Shown one piece after another: positions 39,967 through 49,130 of a DNA stretch of 64,000 nucleotides. Source of the DNA: JAPLUA01 sp964625855 (GTDB lineage: Bacteria > Verrucomicrobiota > Verrucomicrobiia > Limisphaerales > UBA8199); NCBI GenBank assembly GCA_964625855.1, contig CAZVFC010000045.1, positions 1 through 64,000 on the forward strand, in the 5' to 3' direction. A model generated the notes under the pieces. The model had not been told where the DNA came from, did no database searches, and was given only the letters and a program-made list of their open reading frames with translations. Numbering within the stretch: the stretch's first letter is position 1; each line of letters begins with the position of its first letter. The translations under genes were made by a program, and so were the position numbers.

Positions 39967-40719
39967 TCAATAGAGCACGGAGGTGTACTGCGGCAGCATG
40001 AACCTCAGAGTGTCGGCCGGATCAGTCAGGTATCGGTCGAACATAATCCCCATGTAGTTCTGGAGTTGAAGAGATTTCGCAGAGCTGACGCTGCCGTCAC
40101 ATAGACTGACTATGCCCTGGTTCTGGTGACGGGTGTCTTTGAGCCATCCACGACGGATCAGCAGCGGGCGGTTAAAGGAATGGCGCGAGCCGCCCGAAGG
40201 ATTGTCCGGCAGGGCGAGGATCTTGTTCGCCGGATAATCGGCGGACAGGTAATTGTCGCCAACCAGGATGGCCTGCGGTCGTGTCGGCAGGGCATCCACG
40301 CAGAACATGTAACTGAGATTGGTGCGGAAATCCCAGACCACGCTGAGCTGGGTCCAATCCGGCAGCGGCGTCCGCTTCCGCTCTGCCGGACAAGTCAGCA
40401 CCTTCGGATTCTTCAGATAAGGCTGCAAGGTGAACCAGTTGGTTCGCAGCGGGTCGGGGCCAATCTTGCCCGGCCCCTCGCTCCAGGGATACTTGCCGTC
40501 GTTGTTGTCGTCACCCCACATGGTGAAGGAGAGCGCGATCTGCCGGTTGTTGCTGATGCAGTTGGCGGACAGCGCCTTGGCTTTGGCGCGTGCCAGCGCC
40601 GGCAGGAGCAGCGCCGCCAGGATGGCAATGATGGCAATGACCACCAGCAACTCAATCAGTGTGAATCCGCGGCCGAAACGGCGCGCAGTGGCGCCCGGGG
40701 TGTTTATATCATGTCGCAT
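39967..40719 (-). CDS. Prepilin-like protein
   Basis: This frame encodes 250 residues. The leader FGRGFTLIELLVVIAIIAIL has a consensus prepilin peptidase site (Gly-Phe) and is followed by LLLPALARAKAKAL. The head contains NCISNNRQIALSFTMWGDDN, VLTCPAERKRT and the C-terminal GIVSLCDGSVSSAKSLQLQN, the DG box variant. It begins 60 bp after the stop of the 1396-residue PATR gene on the same strand and may be on the same transcript, which would place a prepilin-like protein in the palindrome-controlled group. Confidence 0.87.
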   Translation of the reverse strand: MRHDINTPGATARRFGRGFTLIELLVVIAIIAILAALLLPALARAKAKALSANCISNNRQIALSFTMWGDDNNDGKYPWSEGPGKIGPDPLRTNWFTLQPYLKNPKVLTCPAERKRTPLPDWTQLSVVWDFRTNLSYMFCVDALPTRPQAILVGDNYLSADYPANKILALPDNPSGGSRHSFNRPLLIRRGWLKDTRHQNQGIVSLCDGSVSSAKSLQLQNYMGIMFDRYLTDPADTLRFMLPQYTSVLY

Positions 40720-40779
40720 GACAGTCTGGAACGAAGGGGGTGCCGGATTGCCGACGCCCCCTGGGAACGAACGGCGGGA

Positions 40780-43700
40780 TTACGGAACCAGCAACCGGAA
40801 GAAGGCTTTCGGCGCGCCGCCCGTAATGTTGGTGGTGTAGCTAAACGAACCGCCGGGGCCGAAGACATTGCTGGCTGCCACCGACCAGCCTGCCAGAGGC
40901 GCCTCGACGTTCGGCGACGTCACCACATAGTAAGTACTGCCTTCAACGCCACCGGTGCCGCTGAACAGGAAGTCGCCTCCGCTCAGTGAAACCGAGCCGA
41001 TGGTCGGCGGCGCCACGGCGCCCTGCACGGCAATCGTGCCGTTGACCATCAGGTTCGAGGTGTCCCAGGTCAAACCGCCCGGCAATCCCGACAGGTTCGG
41101 CAGGTTGATCGCCGTAAAGGCGCTGCCGCTGCCCTTGTTGAACAACTGGTAAACGTCGCCCGCTTGCGGTGCGGGCGCGCCGGCGCCCAATATCACTTGC
41201 AGCACGCCGCCGAACGTCAGCGTGCCGCCCACCACCAGGCGATCGCTGTTCGGCACCAGGCTTCGGTTCAACTCCATCAGCGTGGTTCCGGCCAGCGTCG
41301 CGGCTCCGTTTACCGTCAAGGTGCCGATGCCCATGCCTGGAGAGTTGGTGCCGCCCAGCATGACGAGATCGCCGGCGATGACGCCATTGCCCCCGAGAGT
41401 GCCGTTGGTAACCGTCGTGACGCCGGTGCAGGTATTCGTGCCATTGAGCAGCAGCATGCCCGCGCCGTCATCCGAGTAATTCAGGGAACCAGTTCCCACG
41501 ATGGGACCGTTGATAATCATTCGCGTGCTGTTGTTTACCCGGAAATGCCCTTCCCCGGTCAACTGGATCGGGCCGTTGAAGACATTCGTGTCTCGCGTCC
41601 CGCCGCCGGAAGACAGGAGGGCATCAGTCATGATGATGGTGCGGACGATCGGATTGGTTACGTTCAGGTCATACGTGTTCATGTTCGCTCCAGCGGCGAT
41701 GGTGATCGTCTTTGTCGGGTTGCCGAGCGAGAGTGATTCGGCAAAGGTCAATCCGCCTTCCGCGATCACCACATCCCCAAGATCCATCTGCCAGTACGGA
41801 GTGTCGGCGCCAAAATGGCGCTGGCAAGCGATGCTCACGCTGCCCGCTCCCACTTTCGTCAAATTGTAGCCGTTGCCACGCAGGCCCGGCCCAATTCCGC
41901 TCCCGGTGCGCACGCGGATGTCCCAGCGTCCGCCCGTGGCACAGCCAAAGGTGGTGTCGCCTACCATGGTGACATCCGTCAGATTATGCTGCACCCCGCC
42001 AACCCCGCTCGACTCAGTAATCGCTCCCTGGCCGCCGAACCCCGCGCCGGAGACAATGACCGGCTTGTGCGGTGATTGGATGTCGTTCACGTCCAGGGAT
42101 GCGCCCGGAAGAATGGTGACCGTTCCGTTGGTGGAACCCAGGGCGTCCGTGGCGCCAACCTTGAGCATACCCCCATGAATTGCGATGGCGCCGTCGTACG
42201 TGCTGTTGGTAGTGCCGACCGTCAGAACGCTCGGTCCCTGCTTTACGAAAGTTCCCAACCCGGCGCTGGTGTCGGTCAGCGCCGAGGTCAGGGTCGCATC
42301 ATAGAGATTGCTGACCGCATAAGAGCCGGCATTCAGCTCGATGGTCATGATGGAGTCTGCCTCGCCCCCGGCGCGGGTGAGCGAACCGGGGCCGTTCTTG
42401 ATCAGGATCGGCGTGTTGATGGCGTAGCCAGACCAGAGGTAAGGCAGCGTGTCGTTGCTCACGATGATCACCGAAGGCGCCGGATAAGTCACCAGGTTGA
42501 CCACCCCCGTCGCGGCGCCATCCCGGAACTCAGTCGGCAGGCTGTCCGTGTAAGCGGAGGGCGATCCGGTCAACTGGTCCAGCCAGTTCTGGGTGAAATT
42601 GTCCCAATCCGCGCTCACGGTGCCGGTCCAGATGAGCCCGGGCACGACCGTGATTTTGAGGTCAATCGAAGTATTGGCGGTGTTGTTGACCAGCTCGGCG
42701 CTGACGCCAGGCGGCAGGCCGACCAGGCTGAAGGCGCCAAATCCGCCCCCGCCGATCGTGCCGTCATAATCCACCAGCACAATCTGGCCCTTGGCCAGCG
42801 CCAGTGCATTGGCCACGTTGATGGTCACCGCGCCGTTGGCTGACAGCGTCGAAACCTTCATCAAGGGAGCCGTGGGAGTGGTGAAGTTCCCCAGGTCGAA
42901 GCTCAAGGTGCTGGCGCCCAGACTAAGGCTCGAGTTCGTAAGCGTCGTTCCGGGTGTCTGGACCAGGACGCCCAGCTCGGTCGAGTCGGCAACCTGGATG
43001 GCCCCGGCGTAAGTGCTCCCGGTGTACAGCACCAGCTTGCCTCCCTGCACCAGGGTGCTGCCGGCGTAGCTGTTGCCGCCGGTGAGCGTCACCGTGGCCG
43101 GCCCGCTCTTGGTCAAGCCGCCCGCCCCAGTCAGGTTCTGAGCGATGGCCACATCGTATTGGGCGTCAATCGTTAGCCCGCCGGCCTGGATCTCCGCCAC
43201 GTCCAGCCCGCGCATGAAGTCAGTGTTGGCGCCGGCGGCCGGGCGCAGGAATGCGTTGTTGAAACGGATCGTGGCCGTTCCCCCGGCAGTGTCCTTGCGG
43301 ATTTGGAACGGCTCAAGAATGCCGCCGCTCACCACATACGTGCCCACGCCCGCGCCGTTATCGCTGAAGGCCACATAGCAGTCTTTGACCAGACCGCCCA
43401 CCTGCGATACCTCGCCGGTGCAACCGGCGGCATAGGGAATGCCCAGCGAACCGCCCAGCATGGTGACGGTGCCGTTGTTCACGATCAACCGGTTGACCAC
43501 ATCGGCGGCTCCGTCGCCAACGCGCAGATTTGCCCCCGAAGCTTCAAGGGTCAGACTCGCGGAGTTGGACACCACCACCTCGACCGGGGCCGAGGCGGAG
43601 ATCAGAGAGCCGATGCGGAACCCGCCGATGCTGTTGAATACACCTCCATCCAACACGAACTTGCCCTCGCTGATGATGAAAGCCGGGTTCTGGTTGATGT

Positions 43701-44970
43701 CCAGGCTGCCGCTGAGACGCAGCGTGCCGCCGCCGTACACGACGTGATCGCCGACGGTCGCCAGCGCCGAGGAGCCACTCAAGTTGAGTGTGGTTCCGGC
43801 CGCCACCTGCCAGCTCTTGGGGCCGGTGTTGGGCCAGTCCAGCGGCAGACCAATCGTGTTGTTCCCGACCAGATTGTTCACCGCGGACTCGATCGCGAGC
43901 TGGGTGCCGCCTAACACGAACCCACCATTTGAGAAGGTCAACGTGGGTGTCGTGAGCCCGACAAGGTCATTGTTGTTGTTCTGCCGGGCGGAGAGGCCAA
44001 ACAGCAAAGGCTCGCCACTGACGGGCGCGGTGCCGCCCCAGTTGGCGCCGTCGGACCAGTTGTCACTCGTCCCCGCACCGGTCCAGACGCGCTCGGGCGG
44101 CGGCGGCGGCGCATAGCTCGAAACCACGGAGAAGTTATCATAGAAGACGTTGCCGCCAGTGTTGCCGGCCTGGTCCCAAATAATAACCCGGCCCGGCCCA
44201 TCGAACCGCCAGCCGTTGGGCAATGCGCTGTCGGTGCTGCTGTCGTAGATCCAGGTGTTGCCGTCATCCATCGAGACCTGCACCCGGGAGTGGTAGTTGG
44301 TATCGCTTTCCGCGCCGGCATCCGTTACCCGGATCAAAAAGCTCAGCATCGTCTGCCAGGTGCCGGCTGCAGTGTTCACTATGACGGCATTGATGTCGCC
44401 CGCACCTGAAGACCCGTCGTCAACCCGCTTCTGGATCGCGTAGTAATCGGCACCGCTGGGACGATACATCTGCACACCGAAATCCCAGGTGGTGACGTCA
44501 CCTTCCGCTGTCCCGATCCCGAAGGAGAACCGTGCCGTGCCGGTCGCATCGTTCCGCATGCTGATCTTGATGTCATACAAGGCGGGATTAGCCGGCGTCG
44601 CCCCCGCTGTCCCCAAAGCCGAGGCAAAGTTGAACGGGGTCACGCCGTTGGCCGACAGCGTAAAACGCCCAATCTTGCCCGAGTCAGTGTCCTTAACGAC
44701 TCGGAGCCGGTTGCTGCCGATATCGTACTGCGACGCAGGCTTGGCGGTGGCGGTCTGGATATAGCGGAGGCTGGATGCCGCCGTGCCGGTTATGCGGTTG
44801 GCGATCGGCGGATTGACTCCCGTGTTGACGCCCTCGTTCAGCGCGAAGCCGGAGCCGTTGTTGGTGGTCTGGTAATTGTCGCTGACGATGATGGTTTGGC
44901 CAAAGGCCGTGCCGCCGGCCACAACAGCCAACAGTGAAACGGCCAGGCAGAACAGGATTCTTCGTTTCAT
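40780..44970 (-). CDS. Secreted PATR-repeat protein with the shared N-terminal domain
   Basis: This frame encodes 1396 residues. Signal peptide MKRRILFCLAVSLLAVVAGG...AFG, cleaved near 24. Residues 25-290 are the roughly 270-residue domain shared with three other proteins here (VSDNYQTTNNGSGFALNEGV ... RVTDAGAESDTNYHSRVQVS ... GRVIIWDQAGNTGGNVFYDN). After a Pro linker (PPPPPERVW) come PATR-type beta-strand repeats from about 295 to 1300, with LTKSGPATVTLTGGNSYAGS-type units. The last 75 residues are a beta domain ending KAFFRLLVP. There is no autotransporter barrel. The gene has the palindrome at 45094, 123 bp upstream. It is probably a surface-exposed adhesin or glycan-binding fibre. Confidence 0.88.
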   Translation of the reverse strand: MKRRILFCLAVSLLAVVAGGTAFGQTIIVSDNYQTTNNGSGFALNEGVNTGVNPPIANRITGTAASSLRYIQTATAKPASQYDIGSNRLRVVKDTDSGKIGRFTLSANGVTPFNFASALGTAGATPANPALYDIKISMRNDATGTARFSFGIGTAEGDVTTWDFGVQMYRPSGADYYAIQKRVDDGSSGAGDINAVIVNTAAGTWQTMLSFLIRVTDAGAESDTNYHSRVQVSMDDGNTWIYDSSTDSALPNGWRFDGPGRVIIWDQAGNTGGNVFYDNFSVVSSYAPPPPPERVWTGAGTSDNWSDGANWGGTAPVSGEPLLFGLSARQNNNNDLVGLTTPTLTFSNGGFVLGGTQLAIESAVNNLVGNNTIGLPLDWPNTGPKSWQVAAGTTLNLSGSSALATVGDHVVYGGGTLRLSGSLDINQNPAFIISEGKFVLDGGVFNSIGGFRIGSLISASAPVEVVVSNSASLTLEASGANLRVGDGAADVVNRLIVNNGTVTMLGGSLGIPYAAGCTGEVSQVGGLVKDCYVAFSDNGAGVGTYVVSGGILEPFQIRKDTAGGTATIRFNNAFLRPAAGANTDFMRGLDVAEIQAGGLTIDAQYDVAIAQNLTGAGGLTKSGPATVTLTGGNSYAGSTLVQGGKLVLYTGSTYAGAIQVADSTELGVLVQTPGTTLTNSSLSLGASTLSFDLGNFTTPTAPLMKVSTLSANGAVTINVANALALAKGQIVLVDYDGTIGGGGFGAFSLVGLPPGVSAELVNNTANTSIDLKITVVPGLIWTGTVSADWDNFTQNWLDQLTGSPSAYTDSLPTEFRDGAATGVVNLVTYPAPSVIIVSNDTLPYLWSGYAINTPILIKNGPGSLTRAGGEADSIMTIELNAGSYAVSNLYDATLTSALTDTSAGLGTFVKQGPSVLTVGTTNSTYDGAIAIHGGMLKVGATDALGSTNGTVTILPGASLDVNDIQSPHKPVIVSGAGFGGQGAITESSGVGGVQHNLTDVTMVGDTTFGCATGGRWDIRVRTGSGIGPGLRGNGYNLTKVGAGSVSIACQRHFGADTPYWQMDLGDVVIAEGGLTFAESLSLGNPTKTITIAAGANMNTYDLNVTNPIVRTIIMTDALLSSGGGTRDTNVFNGPIQLTGEGHFRVNNSTRMIINGPIVGTGSLNYSDDGAGMLLLNGTNTCTGVTTVTNGTLGGNGVIAGDLVMLGGTNSPGMGIGTLTVNGAATLAGTTLMELNRSLVPNSDRLVVGGTLTFGGVLQVILGAGAPAPQAGDVYQLFNKGSGSAFTAINLPNLSGLPGGLTWDTSNLMVNGTIAVQGAVAPPTIGSVSLSGGDFLFSGTGGVEGSTYYVVTSPNVEAPLAGWSVAASNVFGPGGSFSYTTNITGGAPKAFFRLLVP

Positions 44971-45093
44971 ACTCTACTCTACGTGGTTGAGGTTTCGAGT
45001 TTGCCGATTGCCTGCCCGACTGTTCGCACGCCGGACGGCAAGGCTATGTATCAGTCTGCGCCAAGTTTAGACCCAAAGCAGGCAGCCTGAGAA

Positions 45094-45111
45094 TACCCGC
45101 AAATTAGGGTA
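45094..45111 (-). promoter_or_regulatory. TACCC(G/T)C-AAAT-TAGGGTA palindrome, site 1
   Basis: TACCCGCAAATTAGGGTA matches the consensus found before five genes. It is 123 bp upstream of ATG 44970. The two TACCC-type heptamers are inverted with a 4-base centre, as expected for a dimeric regulator. Confidence 0.7.
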
Positions 45112-45169
45112 GCACATCTGCCGCAACGCGACTACCACGCCGTGTTGCTTGTGTAGGGAGAAGGCATTG

Positions 45170-45243
45170 ACCACGGATGACGCGGATAGCACGGATGGGA
45201 GAGGGAAGCCTCCTTTGTCCGTGTCATCCGGGAAATCCGTGGT
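45170..45243. repeat. ACCACGGAT...ATCCGTGGT inverted repeat
   Basis: ACCACGGATGACGCGGATAG-type words on the left face GTGTCATCCGGGAAATCCG and ATCCGTGGT on the right. This is another word-like palindrome with internal reiteration (ACGGAT). It lies between the sulfatase stop (45294) and the PATR gene. Confidence 0.7.
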
Positions 45244-45293
45244 TCTGTTTCCCGGCAGCGGCACCGTGAACCCAGCCGTGCCGGGGCTGCGCT

Positions 45294-47759
45294 CTACTCC
45301 CTTCGGAGCCGGAAAAAGGCGCCTTGCTCCCACGCCGCGGGGACAGTGGCTTCCAGCCATTGCATCGAGCCGTGGGCAGTGGTGACGCTCAAGGGCGCGC
45401 CCGCGCCGTTGGTTACAGGCAACCACGCGGCCAGGTTGGCTGAGAGCTCCGGGTGCACCGTGAGTCCGGGCTGCGCAGTCCAATACAAGCGGGCTTTGGT
45501 TCCTCCGGGCGGTGGAAGAACGAGCTCCGACAGGCTCAAGATGGGTTTGCGGCAAACCGAGCCGCCGCCACCGCCGCCCGTGACGGTCAATTGCAGGTTG
45601 TCATAATACACCGGCCCCTCGTGAGCGGCGACGTCGAAGATCAGATACCGGTCGGTGGCGGAGCCGCTGAACCGGAAGACGCCGGTGTTGACGGTCGCAC
45701 CGTTGACGAGGATTTCGTATGAGGAATTGTAATCAGTCAGGTTGCCGTTGAAATCCACTACGCGCACCTGGATAGTGATGGGCGTGCCGATCGGCAAACC
45801 GCTGACAAGCTTCGTGTTTACATCGCCGTCGCCGCTTCTGGAATCGTCATCCACCCGTTTGAACACTCCCAGACCGCCCGCGCCATCCGTGCCGATTTGC
45901 AGGCCCAAATCCACGTCGCCGATGACGAGGTTGCTTGCGTCGGCGAGGCTGAGGGACATCCGCTGCGCGATCGCGCCAACGACGGTGATGTTCATCTGCA
46001 CCGACAGCTCATAGGTTCGGCCGGCCAGGAAGCTGCCAAAGTTGTAACCGCTGGTTCCGTCGGCGCTGAACTCGAATCGTCCGTTGCCGTCGCGGGCAGC
46101 GATGGCCAGGCGGTTGCCCGCAATGCTGAAGTCGGAGGCCTGCCGCGGAGATGTGCCACCGGTTCCGCCCAGGCGGTATCCCATCAGGCTTGCCACCGCG
46201 CCGCCCGTCAACCGCCCGGCAAGCTGGTAATTAACACCGGCACCGCTTCCGAATCCAGTGCCGGGCGAGTTGCCGCCGGGAACGTCATACGTGTCCGCAA
46301 TCGCCAGGCCGGTGAAATTGGACGCGGCACAGGAATAGATTTCGCCCAGGTTGCCCAACACGTTCTGGTCGTACCAGGTCATCAGTTGGGCTTCGAGGTT
46401 GGTGACCACGCTGGCATACGCCGGCTGGTTCACGAGGTTGTTGGCCTCGGCGTGGTCTTGCGGGATGAGATAGAGCTCGCGCTGCGAGCCATCCGGATCA
46501 CGCATGAACTTGAACTGACCATCGCGAATGGCGAGCTTGGGTGACGCGGGCGAGAGCGCGGAAACGGTTCCGTATTCCCAGAGCAACGGCCGCACCCGGG
46601 ACCGCGTAGAGCCGCGGAATACGTCGCTCAGGTCCTCGCCGGCAAACGGCGCGTTGGGCAGCGGGATGCCCGCCAGCGCGCAGTAGGTGGGGAGCAAATC
46701 CAGGGTGGACACGACGGTGTTGGAATTCACGACGCCCGCCGGCACCGTGCCGGGCCAGCGGATGATGAACGCCTCGCGAATGCCGCCCTCGTAGAGGTTG
46801 CCCTTGCCGCCGCGCAGGCCGCCGTTGCGGTTGAGAAGCGTCTCGAGGGCGTCGTTGGGAGCGCCGTTGTCACCGACCACCACCATCAGCGTGTTATTGC
46901 TGACGCCCAGGCCGTCCACCGCGCCCATCAGCCGGCCGATCTGCCTGTCCAGGTTGTGCAGCTCGCCCAGGAACAGCTTGGCGTCTGTGTCGGTGGTGAT
47001 GTGGTCGAAGTCGTTCTCCTGTCCGGGCGGCACGTTGTAGGGCGAATGGGTATCATTGTAGGGCACGTGAACGTAGAAGGGCTTGCCGGCATGGACGGCA
47101 TTGGTGATGAACGCCAGCGCGGCATCGGTGTGCTTGCCGGCAGCCTGGTACCAATACACATACTGATAAGTGCCCACCGTGGCATCCTCGTTCTGTTGCG
47201 AGAGGCCGTACTTGCTGCCGTCGTTGTTCCAATACAGCAGGCGGTTGCCGTTGCCCTCGAAGGCCACGAGCGATTCGTCGAACCCATAGTCAGCCGGCGG
47301 CGGCGCGTTGTTTACGTCCCGGCCGTTGCCCATGTGCCACTTGCCGAATTGGCCGGTCGCATAGCCGGCCTGCTGGAACAAGCGCGGCGCCGTCACCGTG
47401 CCGGGCTGCACCCAGTCGGCCATGTTGCGGGCGGCGTTTTCGGTCTGGTTATTCAGGAAGCTGTAGATGGCGTATCGGGCGGGCTCGATGCCGGTCAGCA
47501 CGGCCGTGCGCGATGGCGAGCAGATGGGATAGGCCACATAGCCCTGGGTGAAGCGGATGCCTTGCGAGGCCAGCCGGTCAAGGTTAGGGGTGATCGGCTG
47601 CCCCAGCTTGTTGGTGACTGGGCTTCCGTAGCACGAGAAGTCTCCCCATCCGCTGTCGTCAACGAAGACAAACAGGATGTTAGGCCGCTGGGCGGCGGCG
47701 GTACCGATGAGCACGCCCGAAACCAGGAGCGAAGCCGCGATGTGTTTAAGCAGTTTCAG
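45294..47759 (-). CDS. Secreted sulfatase with the shared extracellular domain; likely CTG start
   Basis: The only start giving a full signal peptide is CTG 47759 (LKLLKHIAASLLVSGVLIGT), preceded by GGAG four bases upstream and by an in-frame TAG. GTG 47714 would leave only a few residues before the mature part. The result is 821 residues. Sulfatase core: NILFVFVDDSGWGDFSCYGS, CSPSR (Cys80), GQFGKWHMGN, VVGDNGAPND, to about 460. Residues about 476-725 are a diverged copy of the domain shared with the proteins at 40780, 47933 and 55040 (GFGSGAGVNYQLAGRLTGGA ... PVYYDNLQLTV). The C-terminal 80 residues end GAFFRLRRE. The palindrome at 47798 lies 38 bp upstream of the CTG. It desulfates a polysaccharide outside the cytoplasm. 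Confidence 0.88.
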   Translation of the reverse strand: MKLLKHIAASLLVSGVLIGTAAAQRPNILFVFVDDSGWGDFSCYGSPVTNKLGQPITPNLDRLASQGIRFTQGYVAYPICSPSRTAVLTGIEPARYAIYSFLNNQTENAARNMADWVQPGTVTAPRLFQQAGYATGQFGKWHMGNGRDVNNAPPPADYGFDESLVAFEGNGNRLLYWNNDGSKYGLSQQNEDATVGTYQYVYWYQAAGKHTDAALAFITNAVHAGKPFYVHVPYNDTHSPYNVPPGQENDFDHITTDTDAKLFLGELHNLDRQIGRLMGAVDGLGVSNNTLMVVVGDNGAPNDALETLLNRNGGLRGGKGNLYEGGIREAFIIRWPGTVPAGVVNSNTVVSTLDLLPTYCALAGIPLPNAPFAGEDLSDVFRGSTRSRVRPLLWEYGTVSALSPASPKLAIRDGQFKFMRDPDGSQRELYLIPQDHAEANNLVNQPAYASVVTNLEAQLMTWYDQNVLGNLGEIYSCAASNFTGLAIADTYDVPGGNSPGTGFGSGAGVNYQLAGRLTGGAVASLMGYRLGGTGGTSPRQASDFSIAGNRLAIAARDGNGRFEFSADGTSGYNFGSFLAGRTYELSVQMNITVVGAIAQRMSLSLADASNLVIGDVDLGLQIGTDGAGGLGVFKRVDDDSRSGDGDVNTKLVSGLPIGTPITIQVRVVDFNGNLTDYNSSYEILVNGATVNTGVFRFSGSATDRYLIFDVAAHEGPVYYDNLQLTVTGGGGGGSVCRKPILSLSELVLPPPGGTKARLYWTAQPGLTVHPELSANLAAWLPVTNGAGAPLSVTTAHGSMQWLEATVPAAWEQGAFFRLRRE

Positions 47760-47797
47760 TCGGCTCCAAGGCTAACCCCAAAGGAGGCATCGGGAAA

Positions 47798-47815
47798 TAC
47801 CCGCAAATTAGGGTG
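47798..47815 (-). promoter_or_regulatory. TACCC(G/T)C-AAAT-TAGGGTA palindrome, site 2
   Basis: TACCCGCAAATTAGGGTG is 17 of 18 identical to site 1. It lies 38 bp upstream of the CTG start (47759) of the sulfatase and 84 bp upstream of the GTG alternative. Confidence 0.7.
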
Positions 47816-47872
47816 TAAAGGCAGGGTCTGGCCTGCGCGGAGCAGGCGGGTTCCCACCCGCTGCCCGAGGGC

Positions 47873-47906
47873 AATAAAAAGGGGGACCGATAGAAGTCGG
47901 CCCCCC
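47873..47906 (-). terminator. Rho-independent terminator of the PEP-CTERM gene
   Basis: On the minus strand GGGGGGCCGA and TCGGTCCCCC form a strong stem with a short loop, followed by TTTTTATT. It lies about 27 bp after the stop of the gene at 47933. Confidence 0.8.
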
Positions 47907-47932
47907 TCACAAACCCTTCTGATTCACAAGCA

Positions 47933-48841
47933 TTACCGGCGACGCCAGATCAAGCCGACAACGCCCGCCAGCAGCCCGAGCGCCAGGACGGACGGCTCCG
48001 GCACTGCGGCTTGAATAACCGTTACCGAGAAGTTGTCGTAGGTGACGAAGCTGTCGTTTGCCGCAATATCCCAGCTAAAGTAACGGCCGGCTCCGTCCAG
48101 CCGCCATCCACTGGTTAGCGACGAATCAGCCTGGGTATCATAGAACCACGATGTCCCCCCATCCTGCGAAACCTGCACCCGCGAGTTGAAGGTGGCAGTC
48201 TCCGCTCCAGCGTCGGTGACACGAACAACAAAGCTGACTTCGGAGTTCACGGTGCCCGAAGCCATGGCCAAGATCGCGGCGTTTTGGTCGTCGGCCAAGC
48301 CCGAAGACCCAAGGTCAATTCTCTTGCCGACGGTGTAGAAGCCATCGCCGGCTACCGCCCGATAAAGCTGGAGCCCGAAATCCCAAACACCGGCGCTGCC
48401 CTCCACCGTGCCCAACGCGAACGACATCCTTTGCAGGGCGGTCGCATTGTTGTCCATCGAGAGCGTAATATCATAGATGACGGGACTAGCCGCCGTGGCC
48501 CAGGGGATTCCAAGCGCGGAGCCAAAGTCAAACGGATTTGTGCCATCCGCGGAGAGTGTAATCCGCCCGGACTGCGCCCCGGAGTTGACCCGCAATCTGG
48601 CGTTGCCGCCAATATAAAAGCCGGTCGGGTCCTTGGCTGTGCGGGTGATGTATCTCAGACCATCCGCGGCGGTGCCGGTGAGTCGCGTGGCTGGCGGGTT
48701 GATCCCGGAATTCACGCCTTCACCCAGGAGGAAGCCGCTTCCCACGTTAGCGACGTTGTAGTTGTCAGCGATGATGGTCTGGCCCTGGGCGGTGACGCAC
48801 GCAAGGAGAAGGACGGCGGTAAACTCAATCAGGTGTTTCAT
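47933..48841 (-). CDS. PEP-CTERM protein consisting of the shared extracellular domain
   Basis: This frame encodes 302 residues. Signal peptide MKHLIEFTAVLLLACVTAQG, then the shared domain over about 22-278 (ADNYNVANVGSGFLLGEGVN ... RVTDAGAETATFNSRVQVSQ ... VTYDNFSVTVI) and a PEP-CTERM tail (VPEPSVLALGLLAGVVGLIW followed by RRR). The tail is the sorting signal for an exosortase, which is not in this window. This is the simplest carrier of the domain, so it defines its limits. The fold looks all-beta and may bind carbohydrate. The palindrome at 48922 is 80 bp upstream and a strong terminator follows, so it is a single-gene unit. Confidence 0.88.
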   Translation of the reverse strand: MKHLIEFTAVLLLACVTAQGQTIIADNYNVANVGSGFLLGEGVNSGINPPATRLTGTAADGLRYITRTAKDPTGFYIGGNARLRVNSGAQSGRITLSADGTNPFDFGSALGIPWATAASPVIYDITLSMDNNATALQRMSFALGTVEGSAGVWDFGLQLYRAVAGDGFYTVGKRIDLGSSGLADDQNAAILAMASGTVNSEVSFVVRVTDAGAETATFNSRVQVSQDGGTSWFYDTQADSSLTSGWRLDGAGRYFSWDIAANDSFVTYDNFSVTVIQAAVPEPSVLALGLLAGVVGLIWRRR

Positions 48842-48921
48842 AGGCGTTCTTTAAGCACAAGACGGCCGCATTTTTGCTGCAATCGCTGTTAAGATTAAGC
48901 ACAGTGGCCGCGGCCTGGGAA

Positions 48922-48939
48922 TACCCTCAAATTAGGGTA
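48922..48939 (-). promoter_or_regulatory. TACCC(G/T)C-AAAT-TAGGGTA palindrome, site 3 (best match)
   Basis: ATACCCTCAAATTAGGGTAT (48921-48940) has perfect 7-base inverted arms (ATACCCT and AGGGTAT) around CAAATT. It lies 80 bp upstream of ATG 48841 and provides the consensus used here. Confidence 0.75.
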
Positions 48940-48993
48940 TCGCGGGACTGCCTCCCATGAGGTCGTGGCACCGTCCGAATTGCCGCAAGGCCT

Positions 48994-49099
48994 TGGAGTG
49001 CGGCGGCTGGCGGGGAACGGGGCTGACGCCGCTTTGGTTGCACTGCCGCGGATCAAAGCGAAAGCGGTGTGTGCCCTCGCCCCTCACCCACCGCACTCC
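48994..49099. repeat. TTGGAGTGCGG...CCGCACTCCAA element
   Basis: TTGGAGTGCGG at 48994-49004 and CCGCACTCCAA at 49089-49099 are perfect inverted ends, with an internal GTGCGGCGGC/GACGCCGC pair. I recall similar GGAGTGCGGCGG...CGCCGCTTTGG elements as abundant in Verrucomicrobiota intergenic DNA. It lies just downstream of the sulfatase stop at 49131. Confidence 0.7.
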
Positions 49100-49130
49100 A
49101 AAACGCTGGCGCGCGGGCCGGGGCTGGCGC

